Positions 9,513-17,930 of a stretch of 64,000 bases of DNA are shown here, one piece after another. A program made the translations under genes and the position numbers. Under the pieces are notes generated by a model that was given only the letters and a program-made list of their open reading frames with translations, searched no databases and had not been told where the DNA came from. The stretch is from UBA5859 sp041940025 (GTDB lineage: Bacteria; Pseudomonadota; Gammaproteobacteria; UBA5859): positions 124,001 through 188,000 of the forward strand of contig JBGTSY010000004.1 in assembly GCA_041940025.1 (NCBI GenBank), in the 5' to 3' direction. The first letter of the stretch is position 1. Each line of letters opens with the position of its first letter.

Positions 9513-10298
9513 TTACAATGTTTGATTTACAAACTGCAACATGGAATCTGCGGTCTCTATGGCTTTTGAGTTCATTTCATAAGCTCTCTGCGCCTCAATC
9601 ATACTGACCAGCTCTTCCACAACGTTGACGTTAGACGTTTCTAATGTACCTTGCGCTAACGAACCAAAACCCGTCGAGCCAGGTGATCCGGTTTGAGCTG
9701 CGCCGCTTGACGGTGATTCCTTGAATAGATTCTGCCCCACCTGCTGCAAGCCCGCAGGATTGATGAAATCGGCGAGCAACACGGTACCTAAAGTCTGTGG
9801 CGTCGGATCGCCACCCGCTACGGCAGTGACGACACCATCCACACCGACAGTGACAGAGGTCGCATTATTTGGAATAGTAATCGTCGGTTGCACCGGATAA
9901 CCACTCGCAGTGACCAGCTCCCCAGAAGAATTGATCTGAAACGTGCCGTCACGAGTGTAAGTCAAATCCCCATTTGGCATGAGCACCTGAAAAAAACCTC
10001 GACCCTGAATTGCCAAATCAAGATTGTTATTCGTTTGAATCATGCCTCCTTGAGTAAATAACTTTTCGGTGGCAACCGTCCTCACACCTGTGCCTAATTG
10101 GGTTCCAGACGGTAACAAAGTATCTTGCGAGGAATTCGCACCCACTTGACGTAGATTTTGATAGATGAGATCTTCAAATACTACTCGATCCCGTTTAAAT
10201 CCACTTGTGTTCACGTTGGCTAGATTGTTGGAAATAACCCCCAATCTATTTTGTTGCGCTTCTAAACCTGTCTTAGCGATAAACAGTGCCTGTTGCAT
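9513..10298 (-). CDS. flgG: Flagellar distal rod protein FlgG
   Basis: Distal rod subunit (261 residues). It starts MQQALFIAKTGLEAQQNRLG with the ISNNLANVNTSGFKRDRVVFEDL motif and ends with VNVVEELVSMIEAQRAYEMNSKAIETADSMLQ, both diagnostic of FlgG. It is the second of the two basal-rod proteins in tandem and follows flgF by 30 nt. Confidence 0.96.
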   Translation of the reverse strand: MQQALFIAKTGLEAQQNRLGVISNNLANVNTSGFKRDRVVFEDLIYQNLRQVGANSSQDTLLPSGTQLGTGVRTVATEKLFTQGGMIQTNNNLDLAIQGRGFFQVLMPNGDLTYTRDGTFQINSSGELVTASGYPVQPTITIPNNATSVTVGVDGVVTAVAGGDPTPQTLGTVLLADFINPAGLQQVGQNLFKESPSSGAAQTGSPGSTGFGSLAQGTLETSNVNVVEELVSMIEAQRAYEMNSKAIETADSMLQFVNQTL

Positions 10299-10328
10299 TT
10301 CATCTTCCTTTTAGTGCTGTGCCATTCA

Positions 10329-11069
10329 CTAACTAAATCTCATCAGTGCCGTACTTGCTCTATCCAGCTCCTCAGCATTACTCATTGCTTTTATCTGCAT
10401 CTCAAAATGTCGTTGCATGGCAATCATATTGACCATCGATTCCACTGCCTGCACATTACTCATCTCTACCATTCCCTGCGCAACACGCACACTGGCATCT
10501 GCAACATACTCATCTGTTTCTGGTAATGAAACCAATCCATTTTCATCTTTCTGCAACTGATCCACAGGTGGATTGACCAATTTAATCCTGTCCAACACGA
10601 CCGATGTGTCTGGACCGGATCCCAGGGGTTTGATAGAAATGGTGCCATCATGGGCAATGGACATGCTTTCAGCAGGCGGCACCGCAATGGGTCCACTATT
10701 CCCTATTAGGGCCTCGCCAGAGGCAGTGCGGATTAATCCAAATGGGTCCAGATGAAAATTGCCAGAACGTGTTAAGGCCTCATTGCCTTGCTGCGTTTCT
10801 ACAACAAACCAGCCTTCACCCTCAACGGCCAAATCCAAGTCACGACCGGTGGTCCGCAACGGACCGCTCCTGAAATCTGTGCCCGCCGACTGCATCACCG
10901 CAGTGTTACGGGTAGGATATCCCGGCCCCTCAATAGCAGCCGAACGAAATGCCTGCAGATCCGCTTTAAATCCAGCAGTATTTGCATTCGCCAAGTTATT
11001 CGCGTGCAACGACTGCGCCTTATATGCCTGCATGGCGCCAGTCATTGAAGTAAAAACCATGCGATCCAT
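10329..11069 (-). CDS. flgF: Flagellar proximal rod protein FlgF
   Basis: Rod subunit (246 residues). The N-terminus MDRMVFTSMTGAMQAYKAQ followed by HANNLANANTAGFKADL, and the C-terminal MSNVQAVESMVNMIAMQRHFEMQIK, are of the FlgF type rather than FlgG. It lies between flgE (16 nt upstream) and flgG in the conserved order. Confidence 0.95.
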   Translation of the reverse strand: MDRMVFTSMTGAMQAYKAQSLHANNLANANTAGFKADLQAFRSAAIEGPGYPTRNTAVMQSAGTDFRSGPLRTTGRDLDLAVEGEGWFVVETQQGNEALTRSGNFHLDPFGLIRTASGEALIGNSGPIAVPPAESMSIAHDGTISIKPLGSGPDTSVVLDRIKLVNPPVDQLQKDENGLVSLPETDEYVADASVRVAQGMVEMSNVQAVESMVNMIAMQRHFEMQIKAMSNAEELDRASTALMRFS

Positions 11070-11085
11070 CGATTAGCTCCTATTG

Positions 11086-12372
11086 TTAACGAATATTGAT
11101 AATGGTCTGCGTGACTTGGTCAGTCGTTCGAATCACCTGTGCATTCGCCTGAAAGTTTCTTTGAGCCGTAATCATGCGCACTAATTCAGATGTCATGTCC
11201 ACGTTGGACTCCTCCAAGGTCCCTGAGGACAGTAATCCAAGACTAGCCGATCCAGGCGCGCCCACTTGAGCCGCACCGGAAGTCAAAGTCTCAGTCCAGG
11301 AGGTTTCACCAAAGTTTTTTAAAGCTTGAGGATTGCTGAAGTTCGCTAATGCCACTTGTCCCAAAACACTGGACTGTCCGTTGGAAAAGCGAGACACGAC
11401 CATTCCATTATTTTCCACATCCAAACCAACAAATCGTGCAGAAGCAAAGCCGTCTTGAATCAAGCCATTCACGCTAAAGGGATTCCCATATTGTGTTAAA
11501 CGGGACAGATCCAAATCAAAACTTAAAGGGGAGGTCGCCCCACTCACGGCTGTCGCATCACCTGTCACCTCCTGTTCTACTCCATCTAAATCAACTGTAA
11601 TTGGTATCGCTGAGGTGGCGACCCCACCCAATGCCAAGCCATTACTGTCAAAACTGATCTGACCAGACGCACCGGCTGCACCGCCATTGATAGTGACATT
11701 GTTAAAGGAGGTGCCGTCCAATTCCAGATTGTAATTCCAGGTATTGGAAACGGTATCTTTAGCAAAGTAGACAGTCATATTGCGGGGATTGCCTAATGAG
11801 TCATACACAGTTAACGAAGTCGCATCATTGTAGGTATTACTATTTGTGGGTACGATACCGCCAGTGATTGGCGGCACCGAATCATTCGCGGGAATATTCA
11901 AATTTAGTTCCGCGGCCGTGGTGGCGCTCGGGGGTAAGTTTGCGGTATCCACTTGCAAAGGTGCCAATGTGCCGGATAAATTGCCGGTGACATCGGTCGT
12001 GTAGCCGGACAGCTGAAATCCTAGATTATTGACGAGGTATCCTTCTCGATCCACGCTGTATGCTCCTGAACGACTATAGACAATGGTATCGCCCGCATGC
12101 ATACGAAAAAAGCCATCACCATTAATGGCCAAATCCAGAGGATTGTCTGTATTGATTAAGTTACCCTGAGCAAATTGCTGAGAAATATTCGACAGTCTCG
12201 AACCGCTACCGATTTGACTGCTGCTACCCAAACTAGAAGACGAAAAGACTTCTGAAAATTCTGCTCGTGACTTTTTAAAACCTGTGGTTGATGCATTGGC
12301 TACGTTATTGCTCACCACATCCAAATCTGAACTGGCTGACTTTAACCCGCTCAATGCTGCGTTAAATGACAT
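11086..12372 (-). CDS. flgE: Flagellar hook protein FlgE
   Basis: Hook subunit (428 residues). It begins MSFNAALSGLKSASSDLDVVSNN and carries the ANASTTGFKKSRAEFSEVF motif. The C-terminal SNVDMTSELVRMITAQRNFQANAQVIRT is characteristic of FlgE. The middle holds the variable D2 domain. It is 20 nt downstream of flgD, whose product caps the growing hook. Confidence 0.96.
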   Translation of the reverse strand: MSFNAALSGLKSASSDLDVVSNNVANASTTGFKKSRAEFSEVFSSSSLGSSSQIGSGSRLSNISQQFAQGNLINTDNPLDLAINGDGFFRMHAGDTIVYSRSGAYSVDREGYLVNNLGFQLSGYTTDVTGNLSGTLAPLQVDTANLPPSATTAAELNLNIPANDSVPPITGGIVPTNSNTYNDATSLTVYDSLGNPRNMTVYFAKDTVSNTWNYNLELDGTSFNNVTINGGAAGASGQISFDSNGLALGGVATSAIPITVDLDGVEQEVTGDATAVSGATSPLSFDLDLSRLTQYGNPFSVNGLIQDGFASARFVGLDVENNGMVVSRFSNGQSSVLGQVALANFSNPQALKNFGETSWTETLTSGAAQVGAPGSASLGLLSSGTLEESNVDMTSELVRMITAQRNFQANAQVIRTTDQVTQTIINIR

Positions 12373-12392
12373 ATTTCACTCCTTAACACTAA

Positions 12393-13082
12393 TTACTGAC
12401 CAATTTCCTGTATTTCTGTAAGACTTCGTGCACCGATACCAGCCAAATTCAAGGTCATGCTCTGGCCGCCATTGCCGAGCCTCACGCTGTCGACATTTGC
12501 TGATAAAGATGTTGTTAATTGTTCTCGCGAACTGCCCACCAAGGCGGTCACTTTGAACTGATATAGACCTGAAGGCTGTCGCTCACCCGCTTCGTTGGAA
12601 CCATCCCAAGCGAACTTAAACGAACCTGAATCTAACTGTGACACATTCATCGTACGCACCACTTGACCTGCGGCATTGCTGATTTCTATCTTCATATCGC
12701 TGCTACCAAGGGGTACGTCCACTTCTCCGTTAACTAATTTACTGCCATCAAAATGTGTGGCATCCGCAGCCACCATTACCGATTGACCCACTAAGGATGA
12801 AGCTTGTAACGCCTGAGTCGAATGCATGGTGTTAACCAAACTATTCATGGAGCTCTGCAATCCCTGCACACCATCCACAGTACTAAACTGCGCCATCTGT
12901 GTTAAAAATTCTGTTTGTTCCATCGGACTGGTCGGATCTTGATTCTTTAACTGAGTCAGCAGCAATTGCAAAAAATCACCTTGCCCTAGCGCTTCATTTT
13001 TTTTATCTGCAGACGTTTTCGAGTCAACTTGGCTCGAGGTTAATGAACTCAGTGGATTGTTATCGATAGGCGTCATCTGCAC
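12393..13082 (-). CDS. flgD: Flagellar hook capping protein FlgD
   Basis: Hook assembly cap (229 residues). The N-terminal conserved region contains GQGDFLQLLLTQLKNQDP then MEQTEFLTQMAQFS. The C-terminal half contains the FlgD Ig-like/FLG domain, with FKFAWDGSNEAGERQPSGLYQF. It is exported and is not part of the finished organelle. It lies between flgC and flgE. Confidence 0.95.
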   Translation of the reverse strand: MQMTPIDNNPLSSLTSSQVDSKTSADKKNEALGQGDFLQLLLTQLKNQDPTSPMEQTEFLTQMAQFSTVDGVQGLQSSMNSLVNTMHSTQALQASSLVGQSVMVAADATHFDGSKLVNGEVDVPLGSSDMKIEISNAAGQVVRTMNVSQLDSGSFKFAWDGSNEAGERQPSGLYQFKVTALVGSSREQLTTSLSANVDSVRLGNGGQSMTLNLAGIGARSLTEIQEIGQ

Positions 13083-13101
13083 TCTCCTATGAAATGTTTA
13101 T

Positions 13102-13515
13102 CTAACGACCAATCTGCATGGTGCGCAACATAAGCTGTCGCGAGGTCTGCATGATTTCCACGTTATTCTGATAGGCTCGAGAAGCGGAAATCATATCTGC
13201 CATTTCCTGGATACTGTTGACATTGGGCAAATATAAATAGCCCTCATCATTGGCCATCGGATGCCCAGGAGAATAAACTTGTCTCGCAGGCGCAGAACTC
13301 TCTTCAATACTGCGAACCCGTACCATGCCCGGTGTGGCATCACCCTTTTCCGCTGATAAGACAGTTTCAAATACTGGATGTTTGGAACGGTATGCACCGG
13401 CTTCATTTGAACTTGCGGTTTCCGCGTTAGCCAAGTTACTGGATACCGTATTCAATCGAATCATCTGAGCCGACATGGCTGAGGCTGATATATTCATGCT
13501 ATTAAAAAAAGACAC
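13102..13515 (-). CDS. flgC: Flagellar basal-body rod protein FlgC
   Basis: Proximal rod subunit (137 residues). It starts with SMNISASAMSAQMIRLNTVSSNLAN and ends with SIQEMADMISASRAYQNNVEIM, the conserved N- and C-terminal rod signatures. It begins one base after the end of flgB. Confidence 0.96.
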   Translation of the reverse strand: MSFFNSMNISASAMSAQMIRLNTVSSNLANAETASSNEAGAYRSKHPVFETVLSAEKGDATPGMVRVRSIEESSAPARQVYSPGHPMANDEGYLYLPNVNSIQEMADMISASRAYQNNVEIMQTSRQLMLRTMQIGR

Positions 13516-13516
13516 T

Positions 13517-13912
13517 CTATTCTCCTCTCAGTGCAGAGAGCACCGATTTAGTCACACCTTCAATTCTGTCTAAAGCAAACTGGTAGCGCAGTGCATTCTC
13601 CATGAATTGCACTTTTTCTAAGTCTGCATTGACTGTATTACCATCCAGGGTAGGCTGAGTCGCATCGCGATAATAGACATCACCGAGCTGTTGAGTGGAT
13701 TGCGAGGCAGCTAGATGTGTCTCGTTAGATCGTTTTAACGCCGCGTCCTTTGAATTGTGTACGGCGGACAACGCCGCACGAAAATCTAAGTCGCGCGCGC
13801 GGTATCCGGGGGTATCCACATTCGCCAGATTGGCAGCAATGAGTTCAAAACGTTTCGCGGAAACCGTCAGTGCCTGTTCGTGGACGCCAAAGAGAGTGTG
13901 AAAAGAAATCAA
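13517..13912 (-). CDS. flgB: Flagellar basal-body rod protein FlgB
   Basis: Proximal rod subunit (131 residues) and first gene of the flg operon. Conserved features are LFGVHEQALTVSAKRFELIAANLANVDTPGYRARDLDF and the end MENALRYQFALDRIEGVTKSV (each region identifiable in parts). A sigma54 promoter lies about 40 nt upstream, so the run flgB to flgL is probably one RpoN-dependent operon. Confidence 0.96.
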   Translation of the reverse strand: MISFHTLFGVHEQALTVSAKRFELIAANLANVDTPGYRARDLDFRAALSAVHNSKDAALKRSNETHLAASQSTQQLGDVYYRDATQPTLDGNTVNADLEKVQFMENALRYQFALDRIEGVTKSVLSALRGE

Positions 13913-13949
13913 AATGGGTTGCTCCTATGAAAACTCTAGTTCTCTAGAA

Positions 13950-13966
13950 AGCAACGCTAATGCCAA
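13950..13966 (-). promoter_or_regulatory. Sigma54 (RpoN) promoter of the flgB operon
   Basis: On the minus strand TTGGCATTAGCGTTGCT: the invariant GG and GC are separated by 10 nt, as required, and the flanks match TGGCAC-N5-TTGC closely. It lies 38 nt upstream of the flgB ATG. Activation by an FlrC/FleR-type enhancer-binding protein is the usual arrangement; that gene is not in the window. Confidence 0.85.
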
Positions 13967-14044
13967 CTTTATTTTTCTATATTTTACCGATACTTAGTGA
14001 GGATAATCCACGAAGTTAGTGTAAAAACGGCAAGCTTTTTCCGC

Positions 14045-14911
14045 TCAACCGGCAACCAATTCCTTGCGTTGATAGTAGAGACCAGCACCATCCTTTACCA
14101 ATTCGAATTCATCAGAATGGCGCACCAAGGATTCCGTGCTACCGAGAAATAGTGCCCCTCCTGGTTTCAACCGTCGTGCCACTCGGTGAATAATGTCCTT
14201 TTTGACTTCATCTGAGAAGTAGATCAACACGTACCTTAAAAAGATCACATCAAAGATACCTAAGGATTGGTAGCTGTCCATCAGATTCAAGGGCTTAAAA
14301 CTAACGAAACTCTTTATTTCAGGGCGCACGGTGCTCACGTTACTTCTATCGGTGGTGAAATACATTTCACGAAAGGAAGCCTTACATCCCCGGGTCATGG
14401 ATAAGTTATCATATACACCCATACGTGCCACGGCTAACGCAGTAGGTGAGATATCGGTAGCTATAATTTCAATACCAGAGGAGTTATGCTTGGATTCCAG
14501 ATTAAGATACTGCTGAAAAGAGATACTGATGCCATAAGGCTCCTGCCCAGTGGAACAGGCCGCAGACCAAATTCGAATTGGCGCGTCACCATTGATCTCT
14601 TCATATTTGCGAAACAGTTTACATTTAAGAGTGTCAAAAGGATAGGTATCTCGAAACCATGAGGTTTCGTTTGTAGTCATGGCATCGACAATTTTTTTTC
14701 TAAGGATTGCGTGACGCACCTCCCCCGCTTTGTCCACAAGTTGCCGCACGGACTGGAAACCATTTTCCTCCATCAAATCTTCTAATCGATGCGCCACCAA
14801 ATACTTTTTGCTTGGCGAAATGACAATACCGGACCATTTTTCGAGAGACTCGGCAAACAGACCAAAATCACTGTCGCTTATTTGGTAGTCAATTAATTCT
14901 ACTGTGCTCAA
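14045..14911 (-). CDS. cheR: Chemotaxis receptor methyltransferase CheR
   Basis: SAM-dependent methyltransferase (288 residues) that methylates glutamates of chemoreceptors for adaptation. Visible are the N-terminal helical domain, the TTNETSWFRD motif (79-88), the SAM-binding WSAACSTGQEP motif (115-125), and the later RYVLIYFSDE and LKPGGALFLGSTES motifs. It lies downstream of cheV on the same strand with a gap of 141 nt, a common pairing next to flg genes in Vibrio and Pseudomonas relatives. Confidence 0.95.
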   Translation of the reverse strand: MSTVELIDYQISDSDFGLFAESLEKWSGIVISPSKKYLVAHRLEDLMEENGFQSVRQLVDKAGEVRHAILRKKIVDAMTTNETSWFRDTYPFDTLKCKLFRKYEEINGDAPIRIWSAACSTGQEPYGISISFQQYLNLESKHNSSGIEIIATDISPTALAVARMGVYDNLSMTRGCKASFREMYFTTDRSNVSTVRPEIKSFVSFKPLNLMDSYQSLGIFDVIFLRYVLIYFSDEVKKDIIHRVARRLKPGGALFLGSTESLVRHSDEFELVKDGAGLYYQRKELVAG

Positions 14912-15052
14912 TACTAGTGCTCTTTATCGCCACGAATTCATCATAGACCCCTTTATATTCACATTTTAGACCTGTAGCCTAGCTACCCCAGAAAAATTTT
15001 CCCATAGATGCAGATGTAATAGATACCTGTTTCCACAAGCTTTCTTAAGGAC

Positions 15053-15994
15053 TTATGCGTCCTGCAACTCTGGTGTCCCCCAAATAAGATGGCTTAACAC
15101 GGCACCTAATTTCTTGGGGTGGAACTTGGGAATAAATTGATCCGCACCGGTTTTCAATGCCGCCCGTTCGTTAAAACTTCCACTGATTGAACTGTGGATG
15201 ATGATATATAGATCTGCCATCTGTGGATTCGACTTGATCGCTCGTGTCAGGGCGTAACCGTCCATAAGAGGCATTTCGATATCGGATATCACCGCACCAT
15301 ATTGCTCGGTCACGCAGCCACCTTGATCAACAACCTCCAAAAGTTTTTTTAAACCCTCTTCGCCATTCACTGCAAAATCAACCCGCACATCTATCTTTTC
15401 TAGAGTTCTTTCGATCTGTTTGCGAGCGACCGCAGAATCATCCACCACCAACACAGACGGAGTAAGTAGCGGCTCAGCCATTTCCGCATGTTTTGACAAG
15501 TCGTTCACTTCAATCTCGATAGGTGATATCTCCGATAACACACGTTCGACATCTACGATACCAACTAACTCATCCTCTTGAGTCGTCACTGCAGTCAGAT
15601 AGGTGGTCGATCCGGTTCCTTGTGGAGGTGGCGTGACGTCTTGCCAATCGACATTCACTATATGCTCCACTGATGAAACCAGAAATCCCTGGGTCACCTG
15701 GTTAAATTCAGCGATAATGCAATAAGCGTTCTGCGTATTCTCGATAGGCGGTAAACCAACTGCCTTGGAAAGATCGACAATGGAGATTGTCTGCCCACGC
15801 AAATGGGCAACGCCGATCACATTTGCATGCGCATCGGGCAATCGATTCACTTGTGGGCAGTTAATCACTTCTCGAATTTTAAAGACGTTAATGGCAAAAG
15901 TTTGCGGACAACGCAACTTAAAGAGCAACAGCTCCAACCGATTCTTACCCACCAGATTAGTACGGCGATCAACATCTGCTAACATGTCTACCAT
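15053..15994 (-). CDS. cheV: Chemotaxis coupling protein CheV (CheW plus receiver)
   Basis: Scaffold linking receptors to CheA with a regulated receiver (313 residues). The CheW-like domain spans about 15-165 (LELLLFKLRCPQTFAINVFK, HLRGQTISIVDLSKAVG). The receiver spans about 180-305, with VVDDSAVARKQ, the phosphoacceptor in ISDIEMPLMDG, and the switch/lysine parts HSSISG and FIPKF. Transcription runs divergently from flgA. A weak sigma28 motif lies just upstream. Confidence 0.95.
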   Translation of the reverse strand: MVDMLADVDRRTNLVGKNRLELLLFKLRCPQTFAINVFKIREVINCPQVNRLPDAHANVIGVAHLRGQTISIVDLSKAVGLPPIENTQNAYCIIAEFNQVTQGFLVSSVEHIVNVDWQDVTPPPQGTGSTTYLTAVTTQEDELVGIVDVERVLSEISPIEIEVNDLSKHAEMAEPLLTPSVLVVDDSAVARKQIERTLEKIDVRVDFAVNGEEGLKKLLEVVDQGGCVTEQYGAVISDIEMPLMDGYALTRAIKSNPQMADLYIIIHSSISGSFNERAALKTGADQFIPKFHPKKLGAVLSHLIWGTPELQDA

Positions 15995-16036
15995 GGATCT
16001 TCTACCGGTTTTTTTAATTACATAAGGACTATGCTG

Positions 16037-16063
16037 TTATCGGCGACAAACGCACTAGCTGAA
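16037..16063 (-). promoter_or_regulatory. Candidate sigma28 promoter of cheV
   Basis: On the minus strand a perfect GCCGATAA -10 occurs about 43 nt upstream of the cheV ATG. The -35 at 11-nt spacing is TTCAGCTA, which matches only half of TAAAGTTT. The perfect -10 and its position support a FliA promoter; the poor -35 lowers confidence. Confidence 0.5.
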
Positions 16064-16072
16064 GCCAGAGTC

Positions 16073-16090
16073 TGGTGCAAGATTTGCTTT
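16073..16090 (+). promoter_or_regulatory. Sigma54 promoter of flgA
   Basis: TGGTGCAAGATTTGCTTT: GG, 10 nt, then GC, with the T-rich right side typical of the -12 element. It lies about 50 nt upstream of the chosen flgA ATG, in the divergent cheV-flgA spacer. Confidence 0.75.
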
Positions 16091-16136
16091 CTTATTGAGA
16101 AGAGAATCCCCGTCAGGCAACCCGATAGTGATACCT

Positions 16137-16901
16137 ATGTTTGAATATTCTGCTCGTTTTATCAGAAAAATAATCATTCTACCCTTCCAGGGCCTGTTAT
16201 TTATTTTATTTTTCAGCAATCTATTAAATGCCAACCCTTCTCCGACAGTAGTCCCGGCATATTATTCTATTGACGAATTAAAACACTCTGCAGAACGCTA
16301 TTTATTCTCATTGCATCAACAGTCCGGCGGAAAGCTGGAAATTAGCTTCAGTGAGCTGGACTCGCGACTCAAACTACAACGCTGTGACCATGACCTCTTG
16401 CCTGAGACTGTGAACCCACAATCTAACCATCTTGGTCGAGTGTCGATACAAATACGCTGTACTGCACCGAAACCATGGAAGATTTATCTCAATGCACAAG
16501 TTGACCTGTGGCGACCAGTGGTGGTTTTTCGTCGCTCCCTCACCAAAGGCTCTTCTGTTCAGACCTCAGATCTGCGCTTAGAACGCCATAACTTGAACCG
16601 ACTGCGCAATGGCTATTTTACTTCCATAGAGTCCGTATCGAATCTCACACTCAACCATAGTGTGAGACCCGGCCAGATAGTGACCGCATCTAGTGTCAGC
16701 GCGCCTAAGCTAGTAAAAAGAGGGGAGTTGGTACGCGTCATTAATCAACGTCAGGGTATTCGCATCGAGTCCAAGGGTTATGCGCAAAGGGACGGTGCTC
16801 TAGGAGACAGAGTACCCATCAAACATATGCCGAGCGGTAAAATTATCAATGCACAAGTCACCCATCGCGGTATTGCGACAATTTCCCCGAACAACAGATA
16901 G
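16137..16901 (+). CDS. flgA: Flagellar P-ring assembly chaperone FlgA
   Basis: Periplasmic chaperone needed for P-ring formation by FlgI (254 residues). The ATG at 16137 gives a basic N-region followed by a hydrophobic signal (LPFQGLLFILFFSNLLNANP); an upstream TTG at 16095 is possible but would start just at the sigma54 element. The C-terminal SAF-like domain contains LTKGSSVQTSDLRLER, RPGQIVTASSV and the final GDRVPIKHMPSGKIINAQV, typical of FlgA. It is first in the plus-strand group flgA-flgM-flgN-ycgR. Confidence 0.93.
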   Translation: MFEYSARFIRKIIILPFQGLLFILFFSNLLNANPSPTVVPAYYSIDELKHSAERYLFSLHQQSGGKLEISFSELDSRLKLQRCDHDLLPETVNPQSNHLGRVSIQIRCTAPKPWKIYLNAQVDLWRPVVVFRRSLTKGSSVQTSDLRLERHNLNRLRNGYFTSIESVSNLTLNHSVRPGQIVTASSVSAPKLVKRGELVRVINQRQGIRIESKGYAQRDGALGDRVPIKHMPSGKIINAQVTHRGIATISPNNR

Positions 16902-16997
16902 CTTCCCACCGAAAAATAGCCCCTTGTGGAATTTCATAAAATCCGCACAATGGTTCACCTAGCCATTCATTCAGTGAAAGCAAGGATTTAATCGATT

Positions 16998-17025
16998 TAA
17001 AGTTAATCAACGAATCGGTCGACAC
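16998..17025 (+). promoter_or_regulatory. Candidate sigma28 promoter of flgM
   Basis: TAAAGTTA (one mismatch to the FliA -35), 12 nt, then GTCGACAC (5 of 8 to GCCGATAA). The transcription start would fall about 30 nt upstream of the flgM ATG. FliA-driven flgM is common in this hierarchy, giving feedback control of FliA. The -10 is imperfect. Confidence 0.5.
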
Positions 17026-17061
17026 CATAATCGGTGGCGATATGATAAAAAGGTGTTCTCC

Positions 17062-17388
17062 ATGGGCAATAAAATCACTCCACCGAATGTAGTTACTCTA
17101 CCCACTCCATTGAATAAAACACCGGCGCGACCAGAACAACAAGAAAACAACAATAAAACAATAATCGATATCAATAGTCATAATAAAGATACGCTCAGTC
17201 TGTCTGAAGAGGGGAAACGCATGTCGAAGCAGTTCAGCGAAGGATCTCATGACAGCTTACATCTGAATCGTGTAGCTGAAGTAAAACGAGCCGTTAAGAA
17301 TGGCACCATCAAGATTAACGACGATAGTATCGCGGAACGTTTATTGCAAATAGAAGGAGAATTATCTATCACCGACAAAAAAAAGTAA
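17062..17388 (+). CDS. flgM: Anti-sigma28 factor FlgM
   Basis: Negative regulator that binds FliA until the hook is complete and FlgM is exported (108 residues). The ATG at 17062 has AAGGTG upstream; a GTG nine bases earlier is also in frame. The N-terminal half is polar and disordered. The conserved part is DTLSLSEEGKRMSK followed by RVAEVKRAVKNGTIKINDDSIAERLLQIE, where the helix and KxxI...IA..L pattern mark the sigma-binding region. flgN follows after 13 nt. Confidence 0.92.
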   Translation: MGNKITPPNVVTLPTPLNKTPARPEQQENNNKTIIDINSHNKDTLSLSEEGKRMSKQFSEGSHDSLHLNRVAEVKRAVKNGTIKINDDSIAERLLQIEGELSITDKKK

Positions 17389-17401
17389 AAGGAGTCTCTC
17401 C

Positions 17402-17881
17402 TTGGCAAACACACTACCGACTGATATTCAGTCACTACTCCAATTAGAAATTAAGGCTGTCGATAAAATTCATCACATGATGTTGCAAGAACATCAATTA
17501 TTAATCGCTCGAGATTCGGAATTACTCGAAAGATTAACTGCAGAAAAAATTCAGGTGATGCACGAAATTGAACAAATCACTTTACAACGACTTGCACTGT
17601 TGGAATTGACGCCTCATTCGTCCCGGCAAGTCATAGGAGAACAGCTTGCTAACCTGTGTCACAATGACCCGAACACGCTGAAGCTGTGGGAACAACTACA
17701 AGAACTAGCAAAATCTTGTCAACTTCAAAATCAAAAAAACGGGGCAATCATTGCTGCCAGCCAAAATGCCATTGGTCAACTCAGGAAATTGCTCCGTGGT
17801 GATACATCCGGCCTCACTCTCTATGGCTCGAAGGGTGAATTGAACGAAACTTTAGACTCCCACCCCCTTTCCTCTGCCTAA
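17402..17881 (+). CDS. flgN: Flagellar export chaperone FlgN
   Basis: Cytoplasmic chaperone for FlgK and FlgL (159 residues). It starts at a TTG with a strong AAGGAG nine bases upstream, so TTG initiation is well supported. The protein is almost entirely helical with Q/L-rich heptad-like stretches (LLQLEIKAVDKIHHMMLQEH) and ends with the conserved-type NGAIIAASQNAIGQLRKLLRG before a short tail. It follows flgM in the standard flgM-flgN pair. Confidence 0.88.
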   Translation: MANTLPTDIQSLLQLEIKAVDKIHHMMLQEHQLLIARDSELLERLTAEKIQVMHEIEQITLQRLALLELTPHSSRQVIGEQLANLCHNDPNTLKLWEQLQELAKSCQLQNQKNGAIIAASQNAIGQLRKLLRGDTSGLTLYGSKGELNETLDSHPLSSA

Positions 17882-17930
17882 TTTCTGCCGATTGATTGGA
17901 TAAGACCCAATACTTATCTGATTAGACATC

